From positions 1 to 64,000 of the forward strand of contig JAQGBZ010000053.1 of the NCBI GenBank assembly GCA_034687125.1: a stretch of 64,000 nt of DNA, in the 5' to 3' direction. Numbering within the stretch: the stretch's first letter is position 1; the number at the start of each line of letters is the position of its first letter. Of the stretch, positions 33,401-48,000 are shown one piece after another. The stretch is from Neelides folsomi. Lineage: Eukaryota; Arthropoda; Collembola; Neelipleona; Neelidae. The notes below the pieces were generated by a model. It was not told the origin of the DNA, did no database searches, and saw only the letters and a program-made list of their open reading frames with translations. The translations under genes were made by a program, and so were the position numbers.

Positions 33401-36400
33401 ACATTGAGTTATAATGAGGTAAAAGGGTAAAACTTAATATGTAAAATATTGATTCCCCTTGTCAAGTGTCAGAGTGAGTGTAAAAAAGGAGCAGCAGATG
33501 TGGGGAAACAGGAAATGCAGGAAGAGGAGAGAAAAATAACGGAGTTTTATTATGGGAAAAATAGGAGTGTGGCTGTGGGGTTGAGGCGAATTCCATCCTT
33601 TCGCTCCCACACCGTCTCCACCGGAGTTATGAATGAGGAGCCGAATCGGAGACACCCATCTGTTTCGTCCCGGATGAATAGAAGGTGGCCCATTGATGAG
33701 ACACCCAAATAGCAAGACAACACATCTCCCCTCTCCCAAATAACCCTCTCTTACGCAAATGACCCGGCTGGAAATTCAGTCAGATGGAACGTACACTTTT
33801 ATGGAATTCTTTTACGCAACCCCTTCGTTCATTCATTCCTCCAGGAGCTCTTGTATAGAAGAAGAAAATTAAGGATTATTAATGTCAAAGTGAATTTTTA
33901 ATGAGTAAAGCATTCACCATTAAGCATAATATAATAATGTACACGTGTAATGTAGTTTTTGATCTTCCATTTTAGCTAAATTTGAAGATTTTTCTTGTAT
34001 AACAAACTACATAAAACATACATAAATTCGTAAATATGTAATGTTACATCTTATAGATACATAATGTGGAAGACATGGTGAATGGATTGTCATTCATATG
34101 AACAATCTATTTAATGAAGTATCTTTTACAAAATTAAATTTATTAGATATGGTGTACCATATGCCTTTTTAATATTTTTATTTCCTTAAACTTTGCTTAC
34201 ATCCTTACAAGAATTGAAATAAACAGTTATAAACATGGGAAAATTTTGAACATAGAATTTATTAATTAATGCCTATAAAAATATTTTTCATCAATTTTTA
34301 TAGTGAAAGATTTGAATAGGTGTACAATGGAGTGAATCTGTAATGTGAGACCGCTGAGGACATTATGCATTAAATGAATGACGTGAAAATGAATTGAACT
34401 TTTGAACTATTTATCAATTCGTAAAAATGATTTGGGTTCATTTTTCACCCAATATTTTTCCTTCTCCAGGCTCCTCAGCCAAAGGGAAGGTCTATGAGAA
34501 AGGGCATGAAAGGGGGAAGAGTTCCTAGTTGTTGATTGTTCCGTAAAGAAGGAATCTGGATCACTTTCCAAGTTTCCACTCTCGAGGATCCTCAAGGGTT
34601 AAAAATGTGGAAACGTCCCATTACGAGAGAACCGAGAAGAACTGATTATCCCCAACTGGGATCGTTGAAACAAAAGGGGCATACAACATGCATTGCTAAA
34701 CCACCAGAGCTTCAACTTTAACTTGAACCCTTTCCTCACTCAAAAAACCGAGAAAGCGGTTCGAACCCCCTTGATAAGTAGGTTGCTCTCTGCTCTCAAC
34801 TCTTTCCCACGGCCTTTACCGGGTAAAAATTTATTTTTTACCTCATTTTTCCCTTATTCTCCCCCTCGCAAGACATGGCTGTTTTCCTATATGTTATGCC
34901 AGTGCTTCTTCTCCAAGACTCCAAGGCTCATTACGACCTTATTGCGTTTACATATTTCTGAACATACATATAATATGCAGATGGATCTTATCTGCATATG
35001 GTTCAAGAAAGAGAAATAATAAATGCATTTTCCCCTTGGCTCTTCCCTATTTTCGAATGAGGATGAAAAATGAGTCGATGTTTTCCAAACACTTCCCCTG
35101 TGTTTCCCTATATGTGTTTGCTCTTCTTCCCTTATTCTGGCTTTACTTATTTGCTTTACTTATAATAGGATGAGCTTCATCAGATGAAGGGGTTGAGAGA
35201 CATGAGGAAATATGCATAAATGAGAAAGAGACACATTTATTATAACTGCTATTCTTCCATGTGTGTAAAATTCTTTGTAAGGAGATCTCCATTTCTTCCT
35301 CTTTGAAGAGTTGGGAAAAGTATAAATATGGAAGTTGGACGTAATAGTGCGTATATGAATGTCAATTCCCCTCTTCTTATTCTCAATTCTCGTTTTTTTC
35401 CTTCCTTCTTTCGGCGAACTTGAACTTGAAAAATATGATAAATATTCACATATGGGAACGACGATATTTTTTCTTCATTCCTCTCATTTGACTACACTTC
35501 TTCTTATGGACAGGGTACTTAAATGAAGGGGAGATTGGGGAATTGATTCCTTTGAAGGAACCAACTGGAAGAGCACAGATTTTCCCTTCATCTGCTCTTC
35601 ATCTCCAATTCTCAGAGGGCTGTTGTGTGGGAATCATGTGAACACAATCGGAAGATTCCCCCTTTCCACCACAATCTTAATATCTTCCATATTCCTTAAT
35701 GACACTTCTTTTTACACGAGGTTCGAGAAATGAACTTTGATACTTTGAGTAGTTAAAAGATGTTTCAGGCTCCCAGCATCCCAGCTGCTTCACTATGATC
35801 ACTCTGGCCCATAATTTCCCGAATTTGTCTATAAGAGATATATCTTCTCTCCATCGTGTTAACTATTTACTCATCATTAAGCCAGGGAAGGAATAACATG
35901 CATTTATGATATAGCCCTGTGCTTATTTGTTTATCCGATTACCGTCTTACATTTATGACTAAAAGAAGATTGATGTCTGTTTGTGTGTATTTTTAAAGAA
36001 AGATCCTTTAATAAGAGGGAGAAATACCTGGAATGTGATAGCATGGAGGAATGAACCTGGGAACTCATTCGTTCGTGACATTTTTTCAATGTGTGGATTT
36101 AAAAGGAGTGGAAAGTGGCGAATCGATTACAAATGCATGGATTGTAATTTAATGAGAAATGGTTCCCTTCCTGGAGGCGAAAACCTCACTCTCCGTGTGT
36201 AACTCGAGTAGATGGAAATCGAGAGCTTCGAGAATGTTCTTGATGAGTAAGTGAGGTTTCGTGAAATTTATAATTTTCTTAAAAGAAAACGATCATGTTC
36301 CAAAAGCTTATATTATTAAAACTTGTTTCTTTCTCCATGAATAAGTAATGACCTAAAGGGTAAAAAGAACTATAAAATGTTAATTTCCCATCAATAAACA

Positions 36401-37882
36401 TGCAGGTAACATAAGTAGAAAGTTCCACTATTTGGAGAAATCCAATAATTGTTTAATTTATGTTGGTTTGCTATAATATTAAAACAACACACCTAATTAA
36501 ATGAAAATCAAATTGAGTAAAACAATTGGTGATGAAATTCAACTTACATGAAACATCCACAGGTGAATATGGTATAGTTGAATTAAACAGTTAAACTTAA
36601 GAAAATAAAGTTATGTATGTGTAATGAAATATTCTTACCCATTTTCTTATCGTAGCATCTTTACATTTGTTTACCTGTTTATGTTATTTATGAAATTCAT
36701 GAACTTTGCTCAGCATACTTCAATTTTTTCATTTTGATAGCTTCGGAAAATGTCGTTTATTGAAATATAAATTATGTAAGAAATTCAAAGTTTGATAGTT
36801 TCCTTTTCCAATGTCACATATGATGAATAAAAGAACGCCTTTTATGTCAATTTACATAACAAATAATTGAGAATTTATCAAATATTTCAAACACTTGATT
36901 GAAATAAGAAGAACTATACTTTTTCATTTCTTTTTTTAATAAACGTCAATAGAAGTTTCTTTCTTAAATAAGTGAACCAATTCGGTACAACATGCATGAT
37001 TATATTTTTTAATCATTTCTCGAAAGGAAATTACAATACAATAAAAATGAACGCGTGTGTGTGCTTTCAGCGGCTCCAACTTATCCAAGTCTATATTAAA
37101 AGTATTTTATTAGTACAAAGCGGATATCCAAATCGAATTTGACAGTTTTTTTTAAAGAAAGGGGAGAGAGAAAATGTGTATGGAAATGATGAAAATGGAA
37201 TTAAATTATTCATTCTTCTCCATTCCTATTCACTCAATTCCCCCAATATTTATAATGGGGGAAAATGAATATATAATATAAAGTTTGGAGTGGACATGAT
37301 AAAAGATTTTATGCTGTGTTCTTCTCCTCTCTTAAGTCCTGTAAACTCACGAAATAATGGAATCGCGGATATATTATGAATTATTTGATTATCTCTGACA
37401 ATTTTCAATTTCAACTTGACTCAATTTGAGCTGATAAAACATTTCGATAGAATTTGGAATTCAACATTTCTTTCAATTGATGAGGCTTTTATACTGGCTT
37501 ATATATGCATGTACTTTATTTGTGTATCAGTATTATTTTATACCAAGGTATTGGTATTAAAGGATCGGTTTGGAGTAGATGTGAATATATTATGATGATA
37601 AATAACTTACATTGAATGAAAAAGTGGACTCAATATTTACGCTTCTCTCGTTTATGTTCCATTAAAGGAGATTAAATTTAATTTTCATATCTAACCTATA
37701 TATCGGTCAATTAAATATGAGATTATTGCATCCCATGCCCATGATTCAAAATTCATTCATAAATACCCTAAAAACTTTTATTTTTATCTTTGAGTTTGAG
37801 TCAGGCTTTATGGCATAATTGGTTAAAAGTTAACTTTAAATTGCAATTAATTTTTATAATTCGATATACCATACTTAAGTTT

Positions 37883-37944
37883 AAAGTTAAAATTCAAAAT
37901 TCAAAATTCAAAAATTAAGGGTTCAAAAATTCAAAATAAAAGTT
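37883..37944. repeat. Short AT-rich tandem repeat (AAAATTC)
   Basis: Several near-tandem copies of AAAATTC/CAAAATT occur in about 60 bp. It is low-complexity sequence with no further feature. Confidence 0.6.
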
Positions 37945-38542
37945 AAATATTTGCATTTAGAAGTAACGTAATCCTAAAGATACGTTCAAATGAAGTGCAG
38001 GAAAGTTGTGTCAGTGGACAACAAGATGTAAGATGCGACACATGTTTTTCTCTCGCTCTCGTATGAATTTTTTATTTTCTCTTTTCTTGATTTAAGCTTT
38101 TGTCAATAATTTCAATTTCAAATAATAACTAATTTTCAACAACTTTTAGTTAATTAAGCTTAAAGTATAGGTTTTGGTCAAAGTCGGTAATTAACTCATT
38201 AAATTTTTAAATTTTTATTTAAAGTGAAAATGAAAAAAGATATTGCTTTCTGTCTATGGATTATATTTTCCTTTAGAAAGTCTTTGTCTTAATTCATCGT
38301 AAATTGTTCATTAAATCATTAAAGCTTTAATAACTTAATTAGGTGGACCAGAATTGAATAAATGCGAGCACGTGAATAAGAAGAAGTGATGGAGTTTAGA
38401 ATTTAACTAAGTAATTATCACCATCATCCGTTTTAATTGTATCGTTTGAAGTCATTTGGGCGGAAATTGGGCTCAACGGCGACGGCTTGCTCTTAAAAAG
38501 GGTAAAGTGGAAACTTTCGATGCTTACAAAATGAAAAATTAA

Positions 38543-38562
38543 GGTGTGTGTGTGTGTGTGTG
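38543..38562. repeat. (GT)n microsatellite
   Basis: A run of about ten GT dinucleotides in otherwise unique noncoding sequence. Confidence 0.9.
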
Positions 38563-40498
38563 TGGATATCCAGATATTGAAAGAACCATTAATAGGATAT
38601 TCCAAATTCATATCATTTCTTGGTTCCGTGAGGTCCGATGGAGCTGATTGTGTACTTTATAGAGCTGTATTATATTTATGGCATTTAATTCACCACACAC
38701 GATTTTCCCTTTTCCGAGGGGATCTCACCGAAATATTCATTATAATATTCTGGAACCAGGGAGGAATATTCATAAACATTCATAAGCCTATGAAGTTTCT
38801 CTCTGTGGCAAATGAACCAAGTCATTGTACGACCATATGAGGCACACACGGCGGAATCGTAATATGCATAATGGGAATCGAAAGAGGTTTTCCGACTCAC
38901 AATAATTCGGAGAATATCTATGCTTTTGAACATTTCGACTTATTTTAAATGGAGGGGAGAGAAATGCAATATTTTATATTTTTCTCTCTCGTTTGAATGA
39001 CATGAAAAAGAAGTGGTATTGATCCTCTTCCCCTTCCACACAAGCTTTTCCTCTCATTCTTCTCCCCGCTCTTGCCGACTGCATAATAAAAGAGGAGATT
39101 AGCCAAATTATATTTTTTATTCACCACCTGGGATACTTACGGCTTCTGACCAATTTTACACTTTTTATCAATGCTTTGTATATTACTTCAAAGTTCAACC
39201 CTTCCATGTTTTCCAATTCTATGGAATAATCAAAACGAATAATAATGCCAATGAAGGTATGGATAGCCAACCAAATTGTTATGAAATGGATTTGTACTGA
39301 TAATTATTATTATCATGGTCAACATGATTTCCCATTTTCTAACTGTAATTTGATAATTACGACGATGATTTAAAATAGTTGGAAAATAATTATAAAGCAT
39401 TTTCGTAATAAATTATAGAGATAAAATTTGGGGTCTTGTTGTGATGTATGTATTTGTGTTTGTACATAAAAGTAACATTTGAACAAATTTTAATTCTGAC
39501 ACGGGATTTTTGAAGATGACAATGACACTTTTTAATGAGTTTCTCTTTCACCCGGCTTAATCTCGCCTTTGAGTAATCTGCAAGGGGACATGGTAAAAAA
39601 TAAGAGGAAATAATGAAAAAGAGCTTTGGCTTCAGCTCAACTATTCTTCAATACCCACCCGACTCATTCCCTGTACTGGAGAACTCTAAATTTCCCCTTC
39701 GCGAGTTAAATGTGAGCATAAAAATAATTTTGTGAGGAATGGCAAATTTTCTCCGTGCTCTCCTTCCCAATCCACCATCGGTATTCTCTGTGACGGCCCA
39801 AAAGTTTAAAGGGCAAAGGAGAAGAGATAAAGCGTGACAATGTCAAATGGGAGACAAAGGTTTGTGTAAGCTTCGCAATCACTTTCCAAAATGTATTCTA
39901 AGAAGTCAGAAAGGTTGTGCAAAGAACTAAAATAAGGGGAGATTTCGCATGAAGAACTCTTCGTCTTTTTTCCTCCCTTTTCATTTGTGGTTTTAAAAGA
40001 ACCGAAAGGAAATTAGATTTTTTCATACTATTTACTTAACTATTCTTAACCTCCTTAAACTCACTTTTTTGCAAAAGGGAAATTTTACAATTTCCCATTT
40101 AGCGGTTACCTCCGAAGAAGACTAACTCATATTTACGGCGGGTATATCCGCTCGTTCTTACAGGCTTTGTTACATTATATGGAAGTGTGAATAGAAAAAA
40201 TGACTCGGTTCACTTCACGCAATGCTCAATTCCGTTTTCTCCTTTAATAGATTCCCTCAAAACAAGCCATTATGGTTTGAAGAGAATTACGAAGCTGACA
40301 CTTTGTTTATTTTCGGCCCTTCCCCCTCATCCCACTTTGTTACACTTTTATTCTTTGCCTCTGTCGTAAATCCTGTTTTAACTACTCAAATCTTTACAGT
40401 CTCCCCCAGAGCGGAACAATGGGGTAGGTTTTATATTTTGTCCATGAAGCATCCCCCATCTTCTCCAGCTTACATTTTCCCATATTCCAACCACTTTT

Positions 40499-40590
40499 AT
40501 GCAAATTCGCAAATTCGCCTTTGTGACTTATGGCCGAACTTTTTATTATTTGCATAAAATTTTTTGCTTGCAGCTTAAAATTATGCAAAT
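40499..40590. promoter_or_regulatory. Cluster of three POU octamer motifs
   Basis: Three perfect octamers lie within 92 bp: ATGCAAAT at 40499-40506, its complement ATTTGCAT at 40548-40555, and ATGCAAAT at 40583-40590. The related word GCAAATTCG is repeated next to the first. The octamer is the classic POU/Oct site. Clustering in a gene-free region suggests an enhancer, but this is inference from motif spacing only. Confidence 0.4.
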
Positions 40591-43500
40591 TAGAATGATA
40601 AATTAAATTAAATTGGCAATAGCGAGGTTATGAATTTACATAATATCGATTAAATCACACCTAAAAATTCTTTTTATTTACATTTGATAAAAGGATTAAA
40701 AGGGAAACTGTCTATGGGGTTGTTTTAGGAGGTAATAACACTTTAAAGAAGATAATCATTGTAAGCATTTAAAAGCCTTGAATATGATTGCGAGATTAAA
40801 TAGGAGAGAATCGAGATTTATCAAGGCATAAAAATGTCTCAATTTACTACGGGCACTTGAGAGAAGAAAGATTCGAAATAAAAGTTGATGAGGAGTCGAA
40901 ATAATTCTTTATTGCTTTTGCAAATATTTCGTATATTCCTCAGCCTGCTACTTAAAAAGGAATGAAAATTACATTTGTACAATAATAAAATTTCATTTGC
41001 AAATATTATTATTACTAAATGTGTAATTCAAGTGCTATACTCCACTTACGACGTCTTATAAGCTCTTGGTTTTTCCTCCAGTTTCATTTATGCCGAGAGC
41101 TTGGTCATTGGTATGGGTATATGGAAAAGTAAAATCCGTATATTAAATTCTCTTGATAATTTCATACCTTTGGTTTAATTTATTAAAGAAAAGGGGAATA
41201 AAAAGAAAGGATAAATTGAGCAAAGTTGAATAGACTGGGCGGAGGATCGTAAAAATTATTTTAGTATTTGAAACATAAGAAGAATCTTAATGAATTTAAG
41301 CCTCCATAGATCCTATTGAAGAGAGATTCTTTTCCAAGACTCTCAAAATGATTAGGAGAGGAAGGAGGCGGAGACTCAGATTGCAAAAAGAGAAAGAGAA
41401 TAATAAAATTAACCCTTTCCCTTCCATCGTCGAGAGGAGGGTTTAATGGCACAATTCACGCTTTACCTCTCCGCCAACCTCTCGCTTTTAAGGAGGAAAT
41501 ATCACATTTTACGTCTCATCTTCTGTCTCTCTCCTTTACACGGCCCATTCCTCGTTCCCTCCTTCCAAATTTCATTGCCCATTACGTCTCCACGTATTAG
41601 TTATTCTATCATTCTCATAGTTCAATACACCAAAATTCCTTGCTAGATTAGCAATTGTGCAATGCACTAAAAATCTTATTATATGACTTTACCATTTGAT
41701 AAATTTTTCATTGCTCTAAGGTAAAGACCGTTGGGTAAATAAATAAATACTTTTAAATGCATTTACTCCCTCTTTAGATTTAAACTGACTAGGGGGATCA
41801 TTTTGCAATGTTGGATTTGAGTTTTTAAACTTTCAACCAAACTGACTGAGGCAATATTTTATTATTACTACTTTGTATTGAGTCCTCCTTCCGTTTCGCT
41901 CATAAGTCCTTTACACAGGAAAGGGTTGAATTCCTGTTGTTCCAAATCCACCAAGGGATTTTTTTTTCATATTTACAGTGAGAGATCTGTATATAAAATA
42001 CATATGCGGCGGTTCCATCCACTCCTGGTCCAGGTCCTTTGAGTGTAGGCATATTTCGTTCTTTAGAAAATCATTTTTTACTCATTCGTTGGAGTATTCT
42101 CCCATTTCCTTTCGGGGTTCGGCCCCCAAATACGTACGATGAAAGAGGAGAAAATCAATCATTGCCAATGCCATAAGATTCTGATGAATCGAACCAAAAG
42201 TTTCTCAAATTATGCTCGCATGGAATGAGCCTTTTGATTTCCACCCTGCCTGGACGTCGCCTCGAGGTTCAATCACTCCACGTACTCTGTATTCTCCCCA
42301 CTCGTCTGCAATTATATAAAGAAGAGCCGGCGAGCGAAGGGAGTATCAACGACCATTTAATACGGCTATTTTTGAACAACTCATATGTTAAGAAAGAGTG
42401 AAGGCCTTCATTTTTCATATTCCATTCCTCCAATTTGGCTATGGGGACTCCTGTTTCCGATTTTCTGTCCTCAGGCCCACCCTTTTCTAAACCCCATTTC
42501 ATTTCCATTTACTCTCCGTATGATCCCATTATATCTTCAGTCTTATGGGAGAATAATACGACAGATTCTTTTACAAATTCTTCAGTCCAATCGGGATTCA
42601 TTTGGTCTTGATCCACAAAAACTTTATTTAAACCTTTTTACGAGATTGAACACTTGCATTCGGTTTCGACCATATAAAAAGTAATAAATAGTTTAGTAAA
42701 GAATACAAGCAGATGCATTCGTTGGGATTTTGGACAATAGGAGTTAAATTATCGTAAATAATCACATGACAAAGTGAGAGCTGATATTTTACACAAGTTT
42801 ATTTAAGTAGATGACTTGTGTCATTTTTAAGTCTTTGAGAATCAATTCCATTTAAGGGGGATCTTTTCTGGGGAAAAGGAATAAAAAAAGTGTATGGACA
42901 TAATAAATAAGCGGGCTTAACGACGTGATTCATCTCGTAATCTCTGGCGAGGGTGGAAAAGAGAAATGAGGAATGCAATTGTAGCGTTATTATTATAACG
43001 AATTGATTGATTAGGGCTCGAAGTTCTTCTGACTCTCGTCCCAGGTTGACGGGGCCCATGAGCCATAATTTGAAATATGCACAGGAGGAATCAGAGAGAG
43101 ATGGGCCGTGTACATTATGGTTCCTTTTAACTCATTCTTTTTGAGAATAAGTTCTCCGACATAACTCTGGCATGACAAGGGAATGGATTGAAATAGAAGA
43201 ATCGGTCGGAGCGCATCAATAGAGCAGCTTAAGGAGGCTGCAGGTAAAAATCTCCTTTGGACAGACACACGAGATGATGATAATAATAAACCCATACATA
43301 TATCACTGTCGGCCGTCAAAGGGAGAAGAACCCCTTTCTTCCCCAACTCCACTCCCTTTATCCTCCGAACACACATTTCTCGGCTAGTGGAAAAATATCC
43401 AGCAAAGTTAGAGGAATCGGGAGAGAGATAAAAAGTCGAGACATCATGACTCGTCATTTCTCCTCTCACTACCCCTTCTACAGTATATTAGATCCAATGC

Positions 43501-45080
43501 GATTTGTCCATATTCAATTTTCCAAACTCATGAGGTGGAGATGCATTACTTCATATTATCATCTCCATTGCATAAAGCACAGATCTGTGCATGGGGCACA
43601 TCGTGTCAGAAATCAGTGTCTTCAAAAACTTGATGTTCGGTAGAAAAAATAATATTTTCTTATATGGAGACTCATCTCTCTATAGACACTCCAGTTCCTC
43701 TCCTTTCGGCCTCTTTACCTCTTCAAACTCACTTGAGGTTCTCTTCGGTCTGAAAAGTCTTATGGGAAGCTCTCTCGGAGACGTGTCTTCAATGGGGCCT
43801 GGCATTACCTTCAATGTTCATTGTTATTTTATTACATAAGTATATCAGGAACAGAACACTTGTTCGGCCATTGGTAGGGATATGGGAGAATGGAGGGAAC
43901 ACGTGAGGACGATTGAATCTCCCTTTATTATTAGCATGTATTAAAAGGAGTTAAAGGAGCGTCCGATGATGATCGTTCAAATTGTTCTCTATTGGGAGAC
44001 GAATGAAGTTGAAGAGTTAAAGAGCCGCATTTTCAGTATTCACCGACACTTTCGTTTCTCCTACACTCATACATACATGTGTGTGTCTGGCCCTCTTCCC
44101 AATTTACCTAATCACCTGGACAAAGGGGGGGAATGAAAAATTAAAAAGTGAATGCATCCATTCGTTATGCTCATATGAGTAGGCCATACGGCCATCGTAA
44201 GAAAAACTTTTTAATCCTTTTAAGCCCTCTGTCTCTCTAAAAACCATATCTTTCCTTATTATCAGCTTCCCATGGTTTTGGGAACTCTCGGGCCATTTCC
44301 CATATCTCCCTTATGGCCGTCATCATCATACTCCTGTTTTCTCCTCAAATTGAGAAATGCGACAAAGGGCATTCTTGTTTCATTTCTTAATACTTTGTCT
44401 CCTTGCGATGTCATGTTGAGAGGTTTTGTTCTTTCTTCATAATTTATTATGGTCCTATTCACATATAAAAATATATATAAGATTTGTAAGTTCAGATGGC
44501 ATGAATAATTAAACCACCGCACGACACCCTGAGAGCCTTTTACAGCCCAAATGTAGAATATATCTCTGACTGTCCCACGGACCGCCACACAAGAGGTTGA
44601 GAAATCATTACAACAAATTTCCACCATTCACTCCATATCAAATTGGTGAGGTGTAGGGAGAGATGGCCATTTACCAAATTAACGCATCTGTCTCTATTTT
44701 TGAGTTTTCATACATGATGAACGATAAATCTCTCTCGTTTCATGTAAAGAGAACGGGGCTCTCTTTGTATGCTTATGGGAGGTAATATAAGGAATTGGAT
44801 ATTTTTGAAAGGGTTGGAATGCCGTATATAGTCACCGTAAACAATGAGGTATGGATTCCGATGCGAATGATGATAATTATTATGGATGAACGATGAAGGT
44901 GGAGAAAAACAATGGGGGATTCGATGAGTGCAAATACTCAGTGTGAAACGGAGGAATGAGATTATTATTTTTAGAAATCTCCTCCTCTGATTCTTCCTCA
45001 TTGCTCCTTGGGGAAGATTCGCTCACTCGCAACTTCAAACTCCACACAATCGAGAGGTCATTAGTCTAAAAGTTGAAGTG

Positions 45081-48000
45081 AAAAAATCCCATCCTTCTTA
45101 AATCATATTTAAATTCATTCTTCTGTTTGCAATCGCTATTATTACTCAATGGTTAATCGTAACTGTTAGGATCCCTATTATGATTTACTATTCAGAATAC
45201 ACATTATCAATTCCAAATCTTAATAATTTGGAATGCCTACTGAAAATGAATCTTTTTTAAATTAATTTGAAAATATTATTTATTAAATAATTAATTTTAA
45301 TTATAAGCGGCATTTAAAAATGTTATTTCATTATGAAAAAAATTCTGAGCTACGGTTAATTTATTAAAGTTTAAATGATGCTAATGAGATCACTTTTTAG
45401 CATTTAGAATTTCTCCCAAGATTATCTGAATGATTGTTGTAAGATCTTTTAAGGAAATTTGAAGGGAACGCCTTCAAGTTAATTTTCGCATCGTAGGACA
45501 CCTGTGGAGTTTGGTTCCGGGGCGAGTGACGATTTCTATCGGCTCAAGTACAAATGGGAAGAACCTGAGAGAATGTTGAATGAGAGATGCCAATCGGGGT
45601 TATTTTCTATTTATTACTTTTCTCACTCCTCCTCATACTTCGTTACCCTTATCCGCAATTACATCTCCTCCTTCGACTCAACCACTGGGAGGAATAGAAA
45701 AATCATTATTTTTTCAATGCCCTTATTCCAATTCTAAACTCGTAACAAATTAATTTTTCATTAAAGTCTTTCGAATATTTACCAATTCATCGGCTTTATA
45801 AAACCATTAATATAAATTTACATATTACAAGTTCAATTTATCTAAAACATACTGCATTGTGAAAGGAATTTTTCTTACGTATCTTCTACCAAATCCCACT
45901 AATCCTCATTTAAAACAGCATTGTAATGCTTTACCAACAGCATAATAAATTGGTAATTGTAGGAATAACAATCGTAAATTTACAATAGTTTACATTATAA
46001 TAGATTAGAAAAATCTATTGACGGACATTGACTCTGTTGTCTGTGTATTAACTTGGGTTAACTGTTAAGACTGGCGGAATAATCTGACGCGTAATGCAAG
46101 CGTATGAGAAAGCCTGTGGAATATGTAAATGCATTAAAAGTAATTTGTCTCGGTTACCATTTGTGAACTCGAGATTTTCCTCCACTCATCCATTTAAATA
46201 CTGTTTATCTCTATTGACCTCCGAGAAGACAATTGTCAATTGTGTTGAGTTTGAGGTTGATGGAGAGTTGAAAGTGGGGAGAGGTCTCTTAATAAAGCCA
46301 TTTCTTCGGAAATTAACAAAGAGATTTAATATTTTACTCAAAGTCCCATGAAGCCTCAAATGTGTGATCGATAACCGTGTCCGGCCCCGTTTGGGCCATC
46401 AAGCGGACCATTAGCTTGGCCTTTGGTAATTAAGAGGATTTTCATAAGGAGATTCTGGGAAGAGAATTCCCCGCTGATAACAAGTTAATTAACGAGATTA
46501 GTACAAGTGAAACGGGACGAGGAGAACGGCCTTTTTTAATATTCCTCGACATTATCATTAGGAAGTGAGGATTCCTTAATATTTACATTGCTTTGCCTTC
46601 CCCTTTTCTTGTTCAGAGGCGTAAAGGAGGTGGAAAAGTTTTTTTCTCTTTAGCTCATACTCTCTATCCGCATAATCCGGCTCCTGGATGTTCATTCAAA
46701 ATTAAGGATCAAGTGAATTAAATCCTCCTGTCTTACTCATTGTTCTTTTCTCTCTCAATTGTCTCTGTTTGCATTCTTTTGAATATTCTTTCCAATTGAA
46801 TATTTTAAATACATGAATATAATCAAGAATTACAAAATCATTTGTAAAAAATCGAAGAGATTTAACTTGGAATGAAACGCGTGCTATACTTGTACATTAT
46901 ACAAAAGTACACAAGTATGCATTTATCTACATAAATGTATGTAGTTTCATACATAATCATTTTATAGAATTAGGAGAAGAGTCAAAAGTTAAGATTGAAT
47001 TGAAGTTTGGACAGATAGGAGACATTTGAATGTAATATTCTGAACGAATCCCTCAGTAGTCACATTGTTGATTCGAAGGGAGGTGAGCGAGGTGGAAGGA
47101 GAGTTTTGAAGGATGAGCTCACCGTTGACTTAAAGTGAGAAGTTGAGGAGGACAGGAGCTTTGACATATGTGTTTCAATAATAATGAGCGGACGGCGTCA
47201 GGTCCTTACACATGTAACAAGTTGTAAGAGTCCCCAGTTATTCCATAAGCATCATCTTCGCATGGTCAGCATACTTACACACACACTTCAATTGTCATTG
47301 TTCCCTCTTTTGCACGTCCACGTGGCATGGTTCACACACCGCAGAGTGATTTAAATAATAAGTCTCCGAATGGAGAGACATTGTTAGCTTATACATACAT
47401 AGAGAAGAGCATTCAAAGCCCGAGAATCTCGTTTCATTGTTGTCCATTGGGAAGGGAGAAGAGACACGGATTGATCGGCAGTGTAATAAGAGAAGATAAC
47501 TGATCACATCCTATATATTACACTTCAAGAGCGTAAGATGTATAGCAGAGTTGTGAGATTAAAGAGACGGCAGACGCATGGCACGAGGCTATAGAATCGT
47601 ACATTTGGTTTAAGAAACTGCAAGGAATCTGAGGTGAATTTCTTGGGGGTGTATCAGAGGAGAGTATCTGTAATGTGGTAGTAGTGGACAGAGGAGGTTC
47701 TCATAGTAGAACGGATTGGCTCATCCCAGTAGGCGGTGAATTGTCTCGAGAGGCTAAACTCATAGACTCACCGGCGGAGTTAGAGAAAGAATAACAAGAA
47801 GAGGAAAGCCTCAAGGAATTCTTCAGCTTTATGCAAAAAAGGGTTGTTGGATGGATTGAGCGATCTTTGGTTTCCCTCCGCCTCCTCAGAGTAGATTCAT
47901 CATCTCATCATCATGGATGGAGGGATCCTTTGGTTTACGAGGAAGGAGTCTAAATGACTCTCCGTTCACGGACTCACGGACACGAGGCAATTTTTTTCCA

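Larger units (their letters stand above)
33401..45080. other. Gene-free, moderate-GC noncoding DNA
   Basis: No exon with protein similarity, tRNA or rRNA was found on either strand. Composition is clearly less AT-rich than the preceding kilobases, with frequent pyrimidine tracts, GAGA runs and CATAAA/TTTATG words, interrupted by an AT-rich stretch at about 36250-38350. Open frames up to about 150 codons occur (for example minus strand 43011-43469) but show no recognisable domain and no coherent splicing partners. The character is that of a regulatory gene desert or giant intron. Confidence 0.5.

Noticed and set aside
33449-33712. 87-codon plus-strand open frame (starts MIPLVKCQ)
   Set aside because: Overlaps an equally long minus-strand frame, low in conserved-looking motifs; treated as chance.
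34750-34780. GGTTCGAACCCC, resembling a tRNA T-loop
   Set aside because: The upstream 60 bases do not form acceptor, D or anticodon arms.
43011-43469. A 152-codon open frame on the minus strand in the gene desert
   Set aside because: No recognisable domain, no codon or composition signal distinct from its surroundings, and no splice partners. A frame of this length is plausible by chance in 32 kb of moderate-GC DNA.
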